From positions 19,624,613 through 19,688,612 of the forward strand of contig NC_016135.3 in the NCBI RefSeq assembly GCF_000005505.3: 64,000 nucleotides of DNA, written 5' to 3'. The translations under genes were made by a program, and so were the position numbers. Below the pieces are notes generated by a model, which was not told where the DNA came from, did no database searches, and saw only the letters and a program-made list of their open reading frames with translations. The DNA comes from Brachypodium distachyon. Its lineage: Eukaryota; Streptophyta; Magnoliopsida; Poales; Poaceae. This document shows positions 36,133-47,683 of this stretch, one piece after another (within the stretch, counting starts at the first letter, position 1; each line of letters begins with the position of its first letter).

Positions 36133-37344
36133 CTATAAGACGATCAAAGAAGACTGAAAATTAATTACTTACACAACAAGTTGTCATCACTCACGAGTAC
36201 GTAGGAAGTGCAGGAAAATTGTAGACAAAGCTATGCTGAGACAATCAATAGAAATTAAAAGAAACCTTATAATCCCATGAGTCAATTTAGTTTAGTCCAA
36301 TCAGCTACGGGTACTTGGCACTAACAAATAGATACTTCATAGTTCATACTATAGTACTTATTATTTATTTCATAGGACTCTCTCCCCTAGCACCACATTA
36401 CTGAATCCTACATTTGTCCTTAGGAGATGCAAGACACAAGCAAAGGAGGCTCTGCTCCTTACGAGAAAAATCACAAGCAAAGAGTTACCTAACTTGTGTA
36501 CTGCCAAGAAAATTCAAACATGCAAGAGAAGGAAGTATCAGATATGCACTCATAACAAAGTTGATCTATGCATACCTTGACTAAAGCATATGCGCACAAT
36601 CAACCAAGTAGGAGTACTAGTTAACACGTACGGTTAGTTTCAGATGTGGGCTACTACAGCCAACATTACATAAATAAAGAGAGCAAATACACTAGATTCT
36701 CGATAGTCTTTACCAATCACAAATCACATCGGCACCTGAACAGAACATATGGACCGGTGGCCATCTAACTCAATCACAGTAAATAGGGAAAAAGAACCCA
36801 GGGATATGTGAATGCGAACCTGAAGGATTGGGGTGCTAAACGAAGCTTGCCTTGCGGAAGATCGCGGACGGGCAAGAGTTGTCCGATTTGTGTCTTTCTT
36901 CGACTCCAGCAGCAACCTTGGCGATGAATCAGAGGGGCGGCGATGGCCTTTACTTAAAGGGAGAGAAAGAGGACCGAGTCCATGTGATGAAGGAGGTGAT
37001 CCACGGAAGAGGAGGAATCGGGATGGAGGAGAAGAATCGAAGATCTAGGCAAGCGGAAACGGAGGAATCAAGATGGAAGAGAAGAATCGAGCAGAAGAGC
37101 AGGAATCGGGATGAGTTGTTGAGGGGACGAGGTCATGGTTTCCGTCAGGAGCGGAGTATTTTTTTTCGCACGAAGCGCGTCTTGCCGTCGAAGGCGAGCC
37201 GGTCTAGCTCTCCTTCGTGGGCAAGGATTTTCTGGCCCGTTCGGGCTAGCTCGCTCCCAGAAGCCAAGAAAATTTGACGGTACCAAACGCCAAGCATAGC
37301 CCAGCAAGGCTAGTTTAGTTTTTGCCTGGGAACCAAACGGACCC
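36133..37344 (-). other. Harbinger 5' non-coding region
   Basis: About 1.2 kb between transposase and right TIR. It contains a purine-rich stretch with short repeats of a GGAATCGGGATG type at about 37005-37115 and no recognisable protein. It probably holds the transposase promoter. Confidence 0.5.
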
Positions 37345-37347
37345 TAA

Positions 37348-37683
37348 ATGCATGCTTAACATTTCACGTGCTCATTTCTAATAATCGCATGAGCTATTGT
37401 GGTCTCTTTTCTTATGACTGTACCTTCCACGAGGTCTTATTTATTTATCGGCATAGCTGTTTTCTTCTGATTTGTAATGCAGTAGCTGCACAAGCTATCA
37501 TGCCATTTATTTATATAATAACCAAACCAATCTTTTTGATTTATTTTTCATGATCTCACATGATTGTGTTAGGAAACCACGACCCCATGGGGTCTTTCTC
37601 CTTGTCCAAACCAAGTCAAATGGGATACTTGGTAGTTTCTCCGTTTCTAAATTCTTGCCGTGATTTTAGTTCAAATTTGAAAC
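37348..37683. other. host DNA between Harbinger and copia 2
   Basis: This is continuation of the UGT 1 upstream region. Near 37637-37682 is half of a Stowaway-like sequence (CTCCGTTTCTAAATTCTTG) into which the copia element seems to have inserted. No gene was seen. Confidence 0.45.
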
Positions 37684-37810
37684 CGTAAAACAGCGTGTTT
37701 GGGGAAACTGCTCGACACCCTAATACGGGTGTGGCTATCTCATATATATAGAGGTACCAAGAGGTACAATACAAGACATATACAGACTCTACGTATATAC
37801 AGTCCAACAC
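37684..37810 (-). repeat. copia 2 LTR (left, 3' in element sense)
   Basis: 127 bp, starting TGTTGGACTG in element sense. Its terminal CA is changed to CG. It contains about 50 bp absent from the other LTR. Confidence 0.88.
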
Positions 37811-37822
37811 CCTCCCTGAATC

Positions 37823-40800
37823 TTAACTGTGGCCTGAAGTACAAAGTAAGTTAAGATTGCGCCTACAACCTACAAACTGCGGCTGTGGAAGAGGCTTCGT
37901 GAAGATGTCAGCAAGTTGATCTTTGGAGGAGATGAACTTGATACGGAGTAACTTCTGTGCAATGCGTTCCCTGACAAAGTGATAGTCAACTTCAATGTGT
38001 TTCGTTCGGGCATGGAATACCGGATTAGATGAAAGGTATGTAGCACCGATGTTGTCACACCAAAGGACTAGAGGCTGATCTTGAGAGACTCCCAACTCTC
38101 TCAATAGGGACTGTACCCATATGAGCTCAGCTGTGGCATTAGCAACTGCCTTGTACTCAGCTTCAGTACTGCTGCGAGATACTGTAGCTTGTTTGCGAGC
38201 ATTCCAGGCGATCAAGTTAGGACCAAAGAACATTGCATAGCCCCCTGTGGATCGCCGGTCATCAGGACTACCGGCCCAATCCGCATCTGAGAAGGCTGAA
38301 AGCTCACAAGATGGTGCAGGCTGGAGAAGCAAACCATATGAGGCAGTGAGACAGATGTAGCGTAGAATACGCTTCACAGCTAACCAATGAGATGTCCTGA
38401 GCGCATGAAGATACTGACACACACGGTTGACTGCATAAGAGACATCCGGTCTGGTGATAGTGAGGTATTGCAGGCCACCAACGAGGCTGCCGTACTCAGT
38501 AGCATCATCAGGCGAAAGGGGGTCTCCATCAAGAGAAGACAACCGATCGGTAGAGTACTTGTGCTGAGTGAGAGTCAACCCAGCAGAAGACCGTGAGACC
38601 TCCAGACCAAGAAAGTAGTGCAGAGCACCCAAGTCCTTGACAGCAAAATCACCACCCAACGCAGACATGAGACGATCGGCAGCAGCATCAGAGGAGCTGA
38701 TGAGGATGATATCATCAACATAAACCAGTAGGTACATCGTGACCTAAGGACGCTGAAGAAGGAACAGGGACATGTCAGCAGTGGAGGGAACAAACCCATG
38801 AGCCCGAAGAACAGAGCCAAGACGTGCATGCCATGCACGAGGAGCCTGCTTAAGTCCATACAGAGCCTTAACAAGGCGACATAGATGTTGAGGACGTGCA
38901 GGATCAACAAAACCTGGGGGCTGACGCATATAAACCACCTCCGCCAGAACTCCATGCAGGAAAGCATTATGTACATCAAGCTGACGAAGAGACCATCCTC
39001 GAGTAATAGCCAGAGAGAGCAGCAAACGAATGGTAGTGGGCTTGACAACTGGGCTGAACGTGTCTTCATAATCAAGACCATACCTCTGCTTGAAGCCCTT
39101 GGCAACTAACCGTGCCTTGTAGCGTTCAATAGAACCATCAGCATGCTTCTTAACCTTGAAGACTCACTTGGAATCGATAATATTGACACCAGAAACAGGA
39201 GGAACAAGTTGCCAAGTATCAGTTTTCAATAGTGCCTGGAATTCCTGCTCCATCGCAGCGCGCCAGTGAGGAATACCAAGGGCAGCCTCAAAGTGGCGAG
39301 GCTCAGCTGTGGGATCAGCAACAGCATGGGCCACGCAAGCAGCAATCCACGCAACGGTCCCATCTGTGCGCACCTTCGGACGAAAAATTGCAGGTGGTGC
39401 TGGCGATGACGGGCCAGACGCAGGTGACGGAGGCGATGCCGAGCCTGGCGCAGGTGACGCAGAGGCCGGCGATGCTGGGCCGGACGAGGAGGCCCCTGGC
39501 AACGGGGAGCTAGGCGGTGTCGGGACGGGCGAAGACGGCCCGCTGGGAGCCGGGGCAGAGGCGGCCTCGTCGCAGGCCGGGGAACAAGACCCGGGCGCTG
39601 GGCCGGGCGAGGCGGCCGCAGCGGGCGGGGCTGCCACGGGCGAGGCGGCAGCGGGCTAGCGGTCGCAACCCGGCGTGCATGGCGCATGCACCGGATCAAC
39701 GTCCCGGACGTGATCGTTGTCCGTCGCCTGATCATCAAGGAGCTCGAGGCGAGCGCCGCGTCCGATACCTGCAGCATGGTTAGGAAGCAACGCAAGAGTA
39801 TATGCAACATCTACAAATTGATCAGGCAAAGGTATAGTGGAGTGCACAGGTGGTGTAGGAGTGGTAGAGTTGTTCGGAAGTGCAGCAAAAGGGAACACAT
39901 TCTCATCAAACACGACATCACGAGATATGTAAACGCGATTAGTGGGAACATGTAGGCACTTGTAGCCTTTATGAAGGGAACTATGCCCAACAAAAACACA
40001 CTTTTTAGACCGAAACTCTAGCTTATGCTTGTTATATGGACGAAGGTGAGGCCAACATGCGCATCCAAAAACCTTAAGGAATGTGTAATCTGGGAGTTCA
40101 TTGAGCAGGAGTTCAAGAGGAGTTTTCATTTGCAGAAGTTGTGAAGGAAGCCTATTTATCAAAAAACAGGCGGTGGAAAAAGCATCGCTCCAAAACCGAA
40201 ACGGAACGGAGCCGTGAGCTAGTAAGGTAAGGCCAGTCTCTACAAGATGACGATGCTTACGTTCAGCGGTGCCATTATGCTGATGTGTATGAGGACAAGA
40301 CACACGGTGCGAGATCCCAAGTTTATTAAAAAACGAATTTAGGTTGTGATATTCACCCCCCCCCCCTCGCCAGTCGGATTGAACATGAAGAATTTGATGC
40401 TGAAGGAGACGCTCAACATGTGCTTGAAACTGAATAAAAACATCGAACACATCAGATTTACGCTTAATAAGATAAAGCCAGGTGAACCGACTATAAGTAT
40501 CAATAAAATTGACATAATAATTGTGGCCACTAACAGACGTTTGGGCAGGACCCCATACATCAGAAAACACAAGCTCAAGAGCATGTTTAGCGACACGACT
40601 CGACTCTGAAAACGGAAGCTGATGACTCTTGCCTTGCTGGCAGGCATCACAGAAATGTTCAGCAATTTTAGTGGACACAACTAGAAGTTCATGACGATGC
40701 AGAACATGACGAACTATGGGAGCAGCAGCGTGACCAAGGCATGCATGCCAGTGCGTAGATGACACACGAACACCACTGAACACCTGGGGAGCATGTGGCG

Positions 40801-41154
40801 CAGGAAGCGCAGGCGGCGCGTCAAGTGCATATAGGCCATGACGAAGACGACCTCTAAGTAGAACGGCTCTCGTGTCCCGATCCTTGATGAAAAAATAGAA
40901 ACGATGAAATTCAGCGAGGACATTATTATCGCAAGTAAGTTGAGGAACAGACAACAAACTACGTGTAGCAGAAGGAACTCGAAGGACATTGAGAAGATGC
41001 AGTTTTCTAGAATTGTGTGCAAGAAACTACGATATGGCTCCTGGGTGGCGAGCTTGCCCATCTCACTCGTCAGGTGATTGGTAGCTCTCGTGTCCATGTA
41101 CCACGTCGGATCAATGGAGTAGGGCGGAGTGTGCCCGTGCTCGTTATCCGCCAT
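37823..41154 (-). pseudogene. copia 2 pol, interrupted
   Basis: In element order: protease with a damaged active site (DTRAT where DSGAT or DTGAT is expected, near 41095); integrase 40957-39656 with catalytic residues in FIDTYSRF, QSDW..GGEY and HNGTAERK, where a G-rich run near 40357 lengthens the usual SDWGGEY turn; a proline and alanine-rich linker 39640-39170; reverse transcriptase 39105-38575 with YVDDIIL; and RNase H to 37823 ([20 protein letters not shown]). A TAG stop sits at 38744-38746 just before YVDD, and frame changes lie near 41090 and 39170. Confidence 0.88.
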
Positions 41155-41437
41155 GGCAGAGGCAACCTGCTTGTCATTGCGCTTGCCATCGTTGCCAATG
41201 CCGAGGAAGTCCTACTTGAAGCGTCGATGACAGCGGGAGGCGATATGGCCCTCAAGTACACAGCTGACAGCAGGCGCGCGGACGACCACCGCCTGTGATG
41301 GGGGGCGCGGCGGGCCGCGGAGCCTGCTGAGGTGCGGACGCCGGCTTGCCACCAGCCGGTGACGGCTTCTGGGGTTTACCGTGAGCTACGGCGTTGGCGG
41401 AGGAGAAGCTCGACGAGGCATGGCGCACCTTGACGCG

Positions 41438-42539
41438 CTATTCGTGACCGAGGAGGCGCGAGTAGAGCTCACGAGGCTGAAGCGGAGTGTCGCAACCATT
41501 GATGTTCTCAATGAGATTATCATAGTCGTCGTTGAGCCCGTTCAGGATGTAGGTGGTGAAGTCCTCGGAGCGAAGCGGCTGTCCAATGGAGGCCAGAGTG
41601 TCGGCGAGGCCGGTCATCTTGTTGAAGTAGTCCGTGATGATGAGGTCGCGAAGCTTGGTCTCGTCCAGCTCTGTGCGAATGGCATGAGCACGCGCCTGAG
41701 ACTGAGAGGCGAAGTTGGTGTGAAGCGCCGTCCACGCATCCCAAGACGTAGAGGCGAAGAGGACCAGCGATGAGACACTCGGTGTGAGCGACGACTGGAT
41801 GGCAAAGAGGATGGCCTGATCCTGGGCCACCCACGCGTGATACGCCGGATGATACGGCGGTGGGCACGGGAGGGAGCCATCGACGTACCCCTCCAAGTAG
41901 CGGCTTCTGAGGAGCGGCATCAACTGTGCACGCCAAGACAAGTAATTGTTCGGCGTGAGCTTCACCGGGATGAGGTGCGAGAAGTAGAAGGGTGAAGGCG
42001 CCGCAGCAGGATCGGCGTAAGCCGACGGCTGTGGCAGGTAGAAGCCCGGCGGCGGGGCCGTCTCCAGAGACGGGGCAGGGGCAGCGGTCGCCGAGGAGGC
42101 CCCGTAGATAGGCGCGACGTCGTCGTATGCCGACGACTGGTAGGCGCCAAAGGGAGCGGCAACCGGGGCACCATAGGTCGGTGCGGACGCGGCCCTGTAG
42201 TGCAGCGCCGGAGATGCCGCGTAGGGCTACGGAGGCGGCGCACCGTAGGGAGGCGCCAACCAGGCAGCCGGTGTGAGCGCAGGTGAGGCGCCGCCCGCCG
42301 TAGGGCGCAGGCGCGGGACCACCATAGGGCGGCGGCGCAGCCACGGCGGTCGAGGAAGAAGGGCCACCGGAGACTGGCGGCGGCAGATCGCCCTCTGCGC
42401 CAGCGGGAGGTGGATGAGCCGATCCGATCGAAGGACCCGAAGGCGCGACCCCGGGGGACCGGGCTTGCCACAACGCCGCGAGGGGCCGTGAGGCAAGGAA
42501 GGGCGAGGCAGGGGCAGGGGCCGGCACAGCGGAAACCAT
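41438..42539 (-). pseudogene. copia 2 gag, frameshifted
   Basis: It begins at an ATG at 42539 just after the primer site with an Ala/Pro-rich N-terminus, then changes frame. 41965-41438 has the copia gag domain (LTPNNYLSWRAQLMPLL, WDAWTALHTNFASQSQ, TTYILNGLNDDYDNLI). The frames disagree, so no intact polyprotein exists. Confidence 0.8.
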
Positions 42540-42559
42540 CGTAACCTAATCTGATATCA

Positions 42560-42636
42560 TGTAAAACAACGTGTTTGGGGAAACTGCTCGACACCCTAAC
42601 ACGGATGTGGCTATCTCATATACAGCCAGTCTAACA
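42560..42636 (-). repeat. copia 2 LTR (right, 5' in element sense)
   Basis: Only 77 bp, TG..CA. It matches both ends of the 127-bp left LTR but lacks about 50 bp in the middle. Confidence 0.88.
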
Positions 42637-43591
42637 GAAACATTAAGGGATGAAATTATTTGTGAAAAACCTTGCTGAGCTGGAGTCAGCCACCGCGTTC
42701 GACCCAGCTAATTAATGTATAGCCAGGACGCTTTCTAGTCCGAATCAAGAAGCATTGAGGGATGGTCGATGTGAGGATGATATAGCCCACACGTGGCACC
42801 AACATATGCATAATGCTGACATCCACCAACAATACTAAATGCATAATGCTAGCATCCACCAGGACATTTTCTGCGGGTACCTTGAAACGTCTCGATCTAC
42901 AGTTATGTTCTATTTGATGCTTATTACTCTGATAGCCACATTTAACGACAACTTCAGTTAGCAATGTGCTAAAACCAGGACTGTGTGTAACCATATTTAG
43001 TTCCGGGCTCCAGATAACTAAACTACGATCGAAAGCATACGCCCATGACGAAATTTCATTTTTCTACGAGTTGCGAATTGCGACGACGTCCTAGCTAGAC
43101 TAGGCTCAAGTCAAGATTGAGCTGTACTCCTCACGGCTTGCCTACAAAGCGACGAGCTGGGCAGCTGGCTCATCTGGGATTTTGCTCATCAAGTTCGATG
43201 GACTGAGCGCAAACAGACGTTCGCGCGCGTAATCGATGACGCTATCCATCTGGATAATTCCAATTTGGATGTCCTGCCATACAGCTTTCAGGATCCGTAA
43301 CGACATATATATACAGCAGCAATGATTTGGCGAGCTTGCGCCGCCGGCGCAACGTCTACCCGCACATTTGTCGCACTGCTTCAATTGCAAACTCTTCTTT
43401 TTCTTGCCCGTTGAATCTTTGATGTCAACATATTGTCCGTTAGCGAAAAGAGACGCTGCCTCACGTAAGATGTTCTCTGCAGTAAACAAAGTTGACACTA
43501 ATTACCCCAATATCGTGACCTGTTTGGTTTCATCAATGAAGCTAGAGAAACTATTTACTTCATTTAGTGCAAGTTTTTTCATATTTTACTA
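42637..43591. other. intergenic between copia 2 and MITE
   Basis: Apart from the open frame at 43142-43493, I see a short duplicated motif (GCATAATGCT..CATCCACCA) near 42807-42860 and nothing else. Confidence 0.4.
43142..43493 (-). other. unknown coding-like open frame
   Basis: An open frame of about 115 codons starts after a possible splice acceptor (TTTACTGCAG on the minus strand) and ends at a TAG. It begins ENILREAASLFANGQYVD and ends SNLMSKIPDEPAAQLVAL. It has the composition of a real exon and several CxxC-like cysteines (CDKCAGRRC), but I do not recognise the family. It could be the last exon of a broken gene. Confidence 0.3.
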
Positions 43592-43678
43592 CTCCCTCTG
43601 ATTCATAATAAGTGTCGCTGATTTAATATGAAGTTGTACTAAATCGGTAACACTTATCTTATTATAGACAGGAGGGAG
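43592..43678. mobile_element. Stowaway MITE
   Basis: 87 bp with CTCCCTCTGATTCATAATAA at the left and a matching reverse complement at the right (ending ATTATAGACAGGAGGGAG), flanked by TA on both sides (43590-43591, 43679-43680). Non-coding. Confidence 0.9.
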
Positions 43679-44119
43679 TAAAATTTAAGATTTGGACCCA
43701 TTTGGGCAGCTTGGGCCTACCAGTTAGGGGATGTGTCGTCATTCCTCGACCAAATCAAACTTACACCGTTGAGCCGCACACCAAAGGGGCTCTGACCCAC
43801 CTAGGCCCTTTTTGGTTATCGGATTCGGAAGCAATACAGATACGGAATATATCTGAATTTATAATAAACAAATATGGTACCATAGTAAAGCGGTGCGGGA
43901 CCAGAAACAGATATAGGTGGACGGATAGTATGTACATAGTATTAATAATTAATACGTTTGTTTGATTGTACATACTCATTTATTGGACTCAAACACCAAA
44001 CTCGAGCTAATGACAAACACAAACTGGAGTATAGTATAGTGTAGGGATAATTGGTGGACACTTGCCAAAATCAAAAGCAACGGACGATTTCAGATAAACC
44101 CCAAAAAGGACTTTTATTA

Positions 44120-44435
44120 GGGCTCCTTTGATTCAAAGGATTTTCATAGGAATTTTGGAGGATTTGAATCCTTAGGATTTTTTTCCTATATGAATTGTTT
44201 GATTTGTAGGATTGAACCTCATGGGAAAGTTTCCTAAGGATTCCATTGCACTACATTTCATAGGATTTTTTCCATCCACTCCAACCTCTTTTTCAAATTC
44301 CTTTGTTTTTTCATGTGTTCAATCAAACAAACATTTGTCTAATCACAATTCTGTAGGATTCGAATGGGCATGACATTGCAATCCTACGATTGTCCTATTC
44401 CTATATTTTTCCTATCATGTGAATCAAAGAGGCCC
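44120..44435. mobile_element. Tourist-like MITE (PIF/Harbinger type)
   Basis: 316 bp. Left end GGGCTCCTTTGATTCA and right reverse complement GGGCCTCTTTGATTCA match closely, with target duplication TTA at 44117-44119 and 44436-44438. Both halves carry ATAGGAATTTT/CTAGGATTT-like motifs typical of Tourist elements. The ends differ from the Harbinger at 33094, so that copy is not its direct parent. Confidence 0.9.
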
Positions 44436-46072
44436 TTAATATTTGGACTTTTAACTTTTTCACTTTTAGTTTTCTAGATTTTCTTTTTTCAACTTTTTAT
44501 TTTCTCATTCAAAACTTTTGACTTTTAATAATATTTGGACTTTTAACTTTTTTAAATTTTAGCTTTTGATTATTCTTTTAACTTTCAAAAATATTAGAAA
44601 TTTTTAACATTTGATTTATTTTTTCTGTACTTTTTTCTCATTCAATTTTTTGACTTATAATTGTAGTTTTAAGTTTTAAATTTGTAGCTATTTAAATAGC
44701 AAAAAAAAAATCAAAACTCACCGGCTCCGTATTGAAGTCCGGCCTCCCGATGTTGGCTCCTGGCGGCGGCCTCCATGGCACGTCGATGCGCGACGGCTCG
44801 AAGACGATAAGCTCCCCGGCGGCGGATCCATCCTCCTCCTCTGGCATTCCACATGCGGATCCTGATCAACATGATGGCGCGAGGGTGGAAGACGATTCGG
44901 CGGCTAACGCGGTACCCTGTGTCGGGAGGATGTAGAGAAGAGGGGGCGGTAGCGATGCGAAGATAGGAGACGACGATGCGAGGAGAGGGGTTGGCGGCAA
45001 GCACACTGCAAGCACTAGCGTAGAACAAAGTTGGTTCTCCAACTAGTACACACAGCAGCACATCACTGATTCATGCATCCATCGGGCAGCCTTCTTTGAC
45101 ACAGATCTCTTGGCGGAGTGCTTGGATGAGGATGATGGGAAGAAGCGCCGGACAATGCAAAGTGCAATGGGCGGCGCGGGACGACCTGGCCTGAGGGGTA
45201 GGTATCGCAGGCTCTGGTAGTGGTGGCCGCCGGTCAGACTCTGAGGCCCGGCCACCGCGTACCTCCACGGCTCCACGCTACTCTGGAAATTCCACAGAGA
45301 ACTCCTCATCGACATCTTCTTCTGCCCAAAGTGAAATCAACGGGAGGATGGGAAGTGGGGGTTCGAGGGTGATTATTTAGCTTCGACGAGAAGGCCACCT
45401 TGACGCCAGCAGACGCCGGCGTGGGGTGAAGGAGGCGGCGGGCTCATGGTAGCTACTGCTAGCGAGGAGTGATTTGGCACTTATTGTTGCGCGTCCTTTC
45501 CGTTTTAGTCGCGGATGGCGTGCGCCGCCGCAAAGGGCGTGGCCGTCGCCGGAGGCGGAGCAGCCGAAGATGAATCGGTGAATGAATTTAGGCTAGAATA
45601 AGTGGGCCGGGGCCTGTGGGCTTTTCTAGGCTGGCGTACATGTCTCGGTAACAAAAGGGATAATTGGGTTTGCGAACTAGTTATCCTTCGCTCCCCTAAA
45701 AAAAAGTTATCCTTCGCTCAAAAAAAACGAACCATTCTAAAAAAAAAAAAATGTACTCACTCCGATACTAAATTGTTGTTGAAATATTACATGTATCTAG
45801 ACATTTTTTTGAAATAGATACATCCATATCTGGACAAATTGTACTTTCCACGTCCTATACCGGATTTGAAAAGGTTTTGGTCAAATAATTATCCAAACCA
45901 ATTTCACCCTTAGTCAGTACACAAAGTCAAGACGTGGACGTGACACTAGAATCAGAAATTTTAGGCGTTCTTTCATCAGTTCATGGGCATATACTGCAAG
46001 CAGCAAGAACAATCCATGCCATGAAATTGAATCTATTCTAAACTCACAAGGTACTACGAACCAACCGTATTT
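44436..46072. other. intergenic before UGT 2
   Basis: 44440-44710 is strongly AT-rich with TTTTAACTTTT-like motifs. 44715-45600 is GC-rich with several short frames on both strands, none recognisable; it may be old gene or transposon debris. A Stowaway-like remnant lies near 45755-45862. Confidence 0.45.
45755..45862. mobile_element. Stowaway-like MITE remnant
   Basis: It contains CTCCGATACTAAATTGTTGT, a GTATCTAGACA block, and a mirrored TAGATACATCC..GTACTTTCCACG end. The terminal repeats are degraded. Confidence 0.45.
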
Positions 46073-47545
46073 TTAAACGGAAGATTCGATCAATTTCTCC
46101 AGATTGCTGTAGGACGAACCCCCCTCCTGCAAAGCAACGTTTGCTTTCTCCTTTAACTCCAGAGCCTTCCTCCTCATTTCCTCCCCTTCGCTCCCTCCAT
46201 CCATGAGCCTCTCCAGAGCGCGCTTCACCTGTTCCGCCCCCACTTCCGCCGCCATCGCCTCGCCGCTGCCAAGTTTACCAGCGGTGAGGACGTTCTCCGT
46301 TGGTTTCGTCACGCCAACAGACACCCCGATGCCGAGCACGTCCACGATCAGCTTCTCATTGACGAATTGCTCGGCGAACAGAGGCCAGGTGACCATGGGC
46401 ACCCCGGCGGCAACGCTCTCCAGGGTCGATCCCCATCCACAGTGGGTCATGAATCCGCCCACTGCCGGGTGCTCGAGGATGGCCACCTGCGGCGCCCACC
46501 CACGCACCACAAGGCACTTGCCGTCCGCGTCGGTATTCTCGCGTAGCCACTCCTTGACGTCGTCGGGCAACGAGTCGGCGCCCCTGAGAACCCACATGAC
46601 AGGCCACGGGCAAGAGACCAGGGCCATGCCGAGCTGCAGGAGCTGCGCGGGGGGTATGCACCCGGCGCTGCCGAAGCTCACGTACACCACGGACCCGGCC
46701 TTCTTGGCATCCAGCCACGCCATGCACCGCCTCGCGTCGTCATCGCGCCGCGGGGGGTCGAGGCTAGGCGCCCCACAGCACAGGGAGACAGGCCCCACGG
46801 CGACAACTCTCTTGCCCGCGGCGGCTTCCAGGAGCGCCGTGGAGCCGTGCTCCAGCTCGTCGAAGCTGTTCACCACGATGCCGTCCACGGCAACGTCGAA
46901 CTCCCGGATCTCCTGCATGAGCCCGCTCCCCACGGACATCGATGGCAAGAACTGCAGCGGCAGCTGCCTGCCCAGGATCTTGCACTCGAACGGCTGCGGC
47001 AGCACCGAGATGTCGACGGGCTCGTCCGCGGACGCGATCGCCTCATGCCGGCCTTGCTTGTAGAGATGCTCCACGCACAGCAAGGCGAACGCGCCGAAGC
47101 CGTGGAAGATGTAGCATGGCACGCCGAGGTCACGCGCCATGGGCAGCGTCCACGTGTGGCACGTCCCGGCGATGACGCAGCTCGGTCGCCGGGCGGCATC
47201 CTGCTGACGGCAGTACCGAGCCACCGCCTCGCCGAACCGCTTGTTGGCTTTGAAGAAGCTTGGCACCATGGCGGGCGACGGGATTAGTTCCATCCTCTCG
47301 CAGCCTTCGGGCAGGCCGGCTTCGGCGGCTGGGAAGGGGATCGCGCTGACCGCGATCACCGCGCCTTGCCGGCTGGCACGGTCTACGCGGCTCTGGACAA
47401 TCGACACGCTGGCGGGTGTCGTGATGATGGTAACGCACGCTCCGTGAGACGCGAGGAGGCAGCCGATGTCCGACATGGGGACGATGTGGCTGACGCCTCC
47501 TACCCATGGGACGAGCACGAAGTGAGGCTTCCTGGAGGTCTCCAT
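46073..47545 (-). CDS. UDP-glycosyltransferase (family 1), UGT 2
   Basis: Intronless, 490 residues, clearly paralogous to the gene at 31334-32821 along its whole length. The catalytic His is residue 20 (GGVSHIVP). The PSPG box is residues 350-393 (WAPQVAILEH..HCGWGSTLES..FAEQ) ending in Gln. As in UGT 1, the position of the dyad Asp holds Gly127 (VIAGTCHTW). The frame is intact and starts at the ATG ending at 47545, immediately followed by the PHFVLVPW strand. Expected to act in the cytosol on a small acceptor that cannot be named from sequence. Its upstream region is interrupted by copia 3, 208 bp from the start codon. Confidence 0.94.
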   Translation of the reverse strand: METSRKPHFVLVPWVGGVSHIVPMSDIGCLLASHGACVTIITTPASVSIVQSRVDRASRQGAVIAVSAIPFPAAEAGLPEGCERMELIPSPAMVPSFFKANKRFGEAVARYCRQQDAARRPSCVIAGTCHTWTLPMARDLGVPCYIFHGFGAFALLCVEHLYKQGRHEAIASADEPVDISVLPQPFECKILGRQLPLQFLPSMSVGSGLMQEIREFDVAVDGIVVNSFDELEHGSTALLEAAAGKRVVAVGPVSLCCGAPSLDPPRRDDDARRCMAWLDAKKAGSVVYVSFGSAGCIPPAQLLQLGMALVSCPWPVMWVLRGADSLPDDVKEWLRENTDADGKCLVVRGWAPQVAILEHPAVGGFMTHCGWGSTLESVAAGVPMVTWPLFAEQFVNEKLIVDVLGIGVSVGVTKPTENVLTAGKLGSGEAMAAEVGAEQVKRALERLMDGGSEGEEMRRKALELKEKANVALQEGGSSYSNLEKLIESSV

Positions 47546-47683
47546 TTGCTATTTTGGATGAATAGTTGGGTCTGAATATATGGCGCAAACAAAATGACTT
47601 TGTTTTGGATGAATAGTTGGGTAATTGAGTATGAGCAGATCGGCGAGCTTAGTTCGTTCGGCAGACAAGCTGCGAGGCGCGTC

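Larger units (their letters stand above)
33094..37344 (-). mobile_element. PIF/Harbinger DNA transposon, apparently complete
   Basis: The element is 4,251 bp. Left end GGGTCCGTTTGGTTCTC, right end reverse complement GGGTCCGTTTGGTTCCC: 15 identical terminal bases, 16 of 17 overall. The target duplication TAA flanks both sides (33091-33093, 37345-37347), the 3-bp A/T target typical of this superfamily. Both family genes, a Myb/SANT-like protein and a DDE transposase, lie on the minus strand with open frames and good splice sites. It is inserted 270 bp upstream of UGT 1. Confidence 0.95.
37684..42636 (-). mobile_element. Ty1/copia retrotransposon with short LTRs (copia 2)
   Basis: 4.95 kb on the minus strand. 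Perfect 5-bp duplication GAAAC at 37679-37683 and 42637-42641. The 5' LTR is at the right (42560-42636) and the 3' LTR at the left (37684-37810). Just inside the 5' LTR the minus strand reads TGATATCAGATT, a variant primer-binding site for initiator Met tRNA. A GGGAGGG purine run lies inside the 3' LTR. Domain order is copia. The coding region has frameshifts and at least one stop. Confidence 0.93.

Noticed and set aside
44120..44435. Tourist MITE as a derivative of the Harbinger at 33094
   Set aside because: The terminal sequences differ beyond the first few bases, so a direct parent-MITE link is not supported.
46203..47063. 286-codon plus-strand frame
   Set aside because: Antisense shadow of UGT 2, with no family motif of its own.
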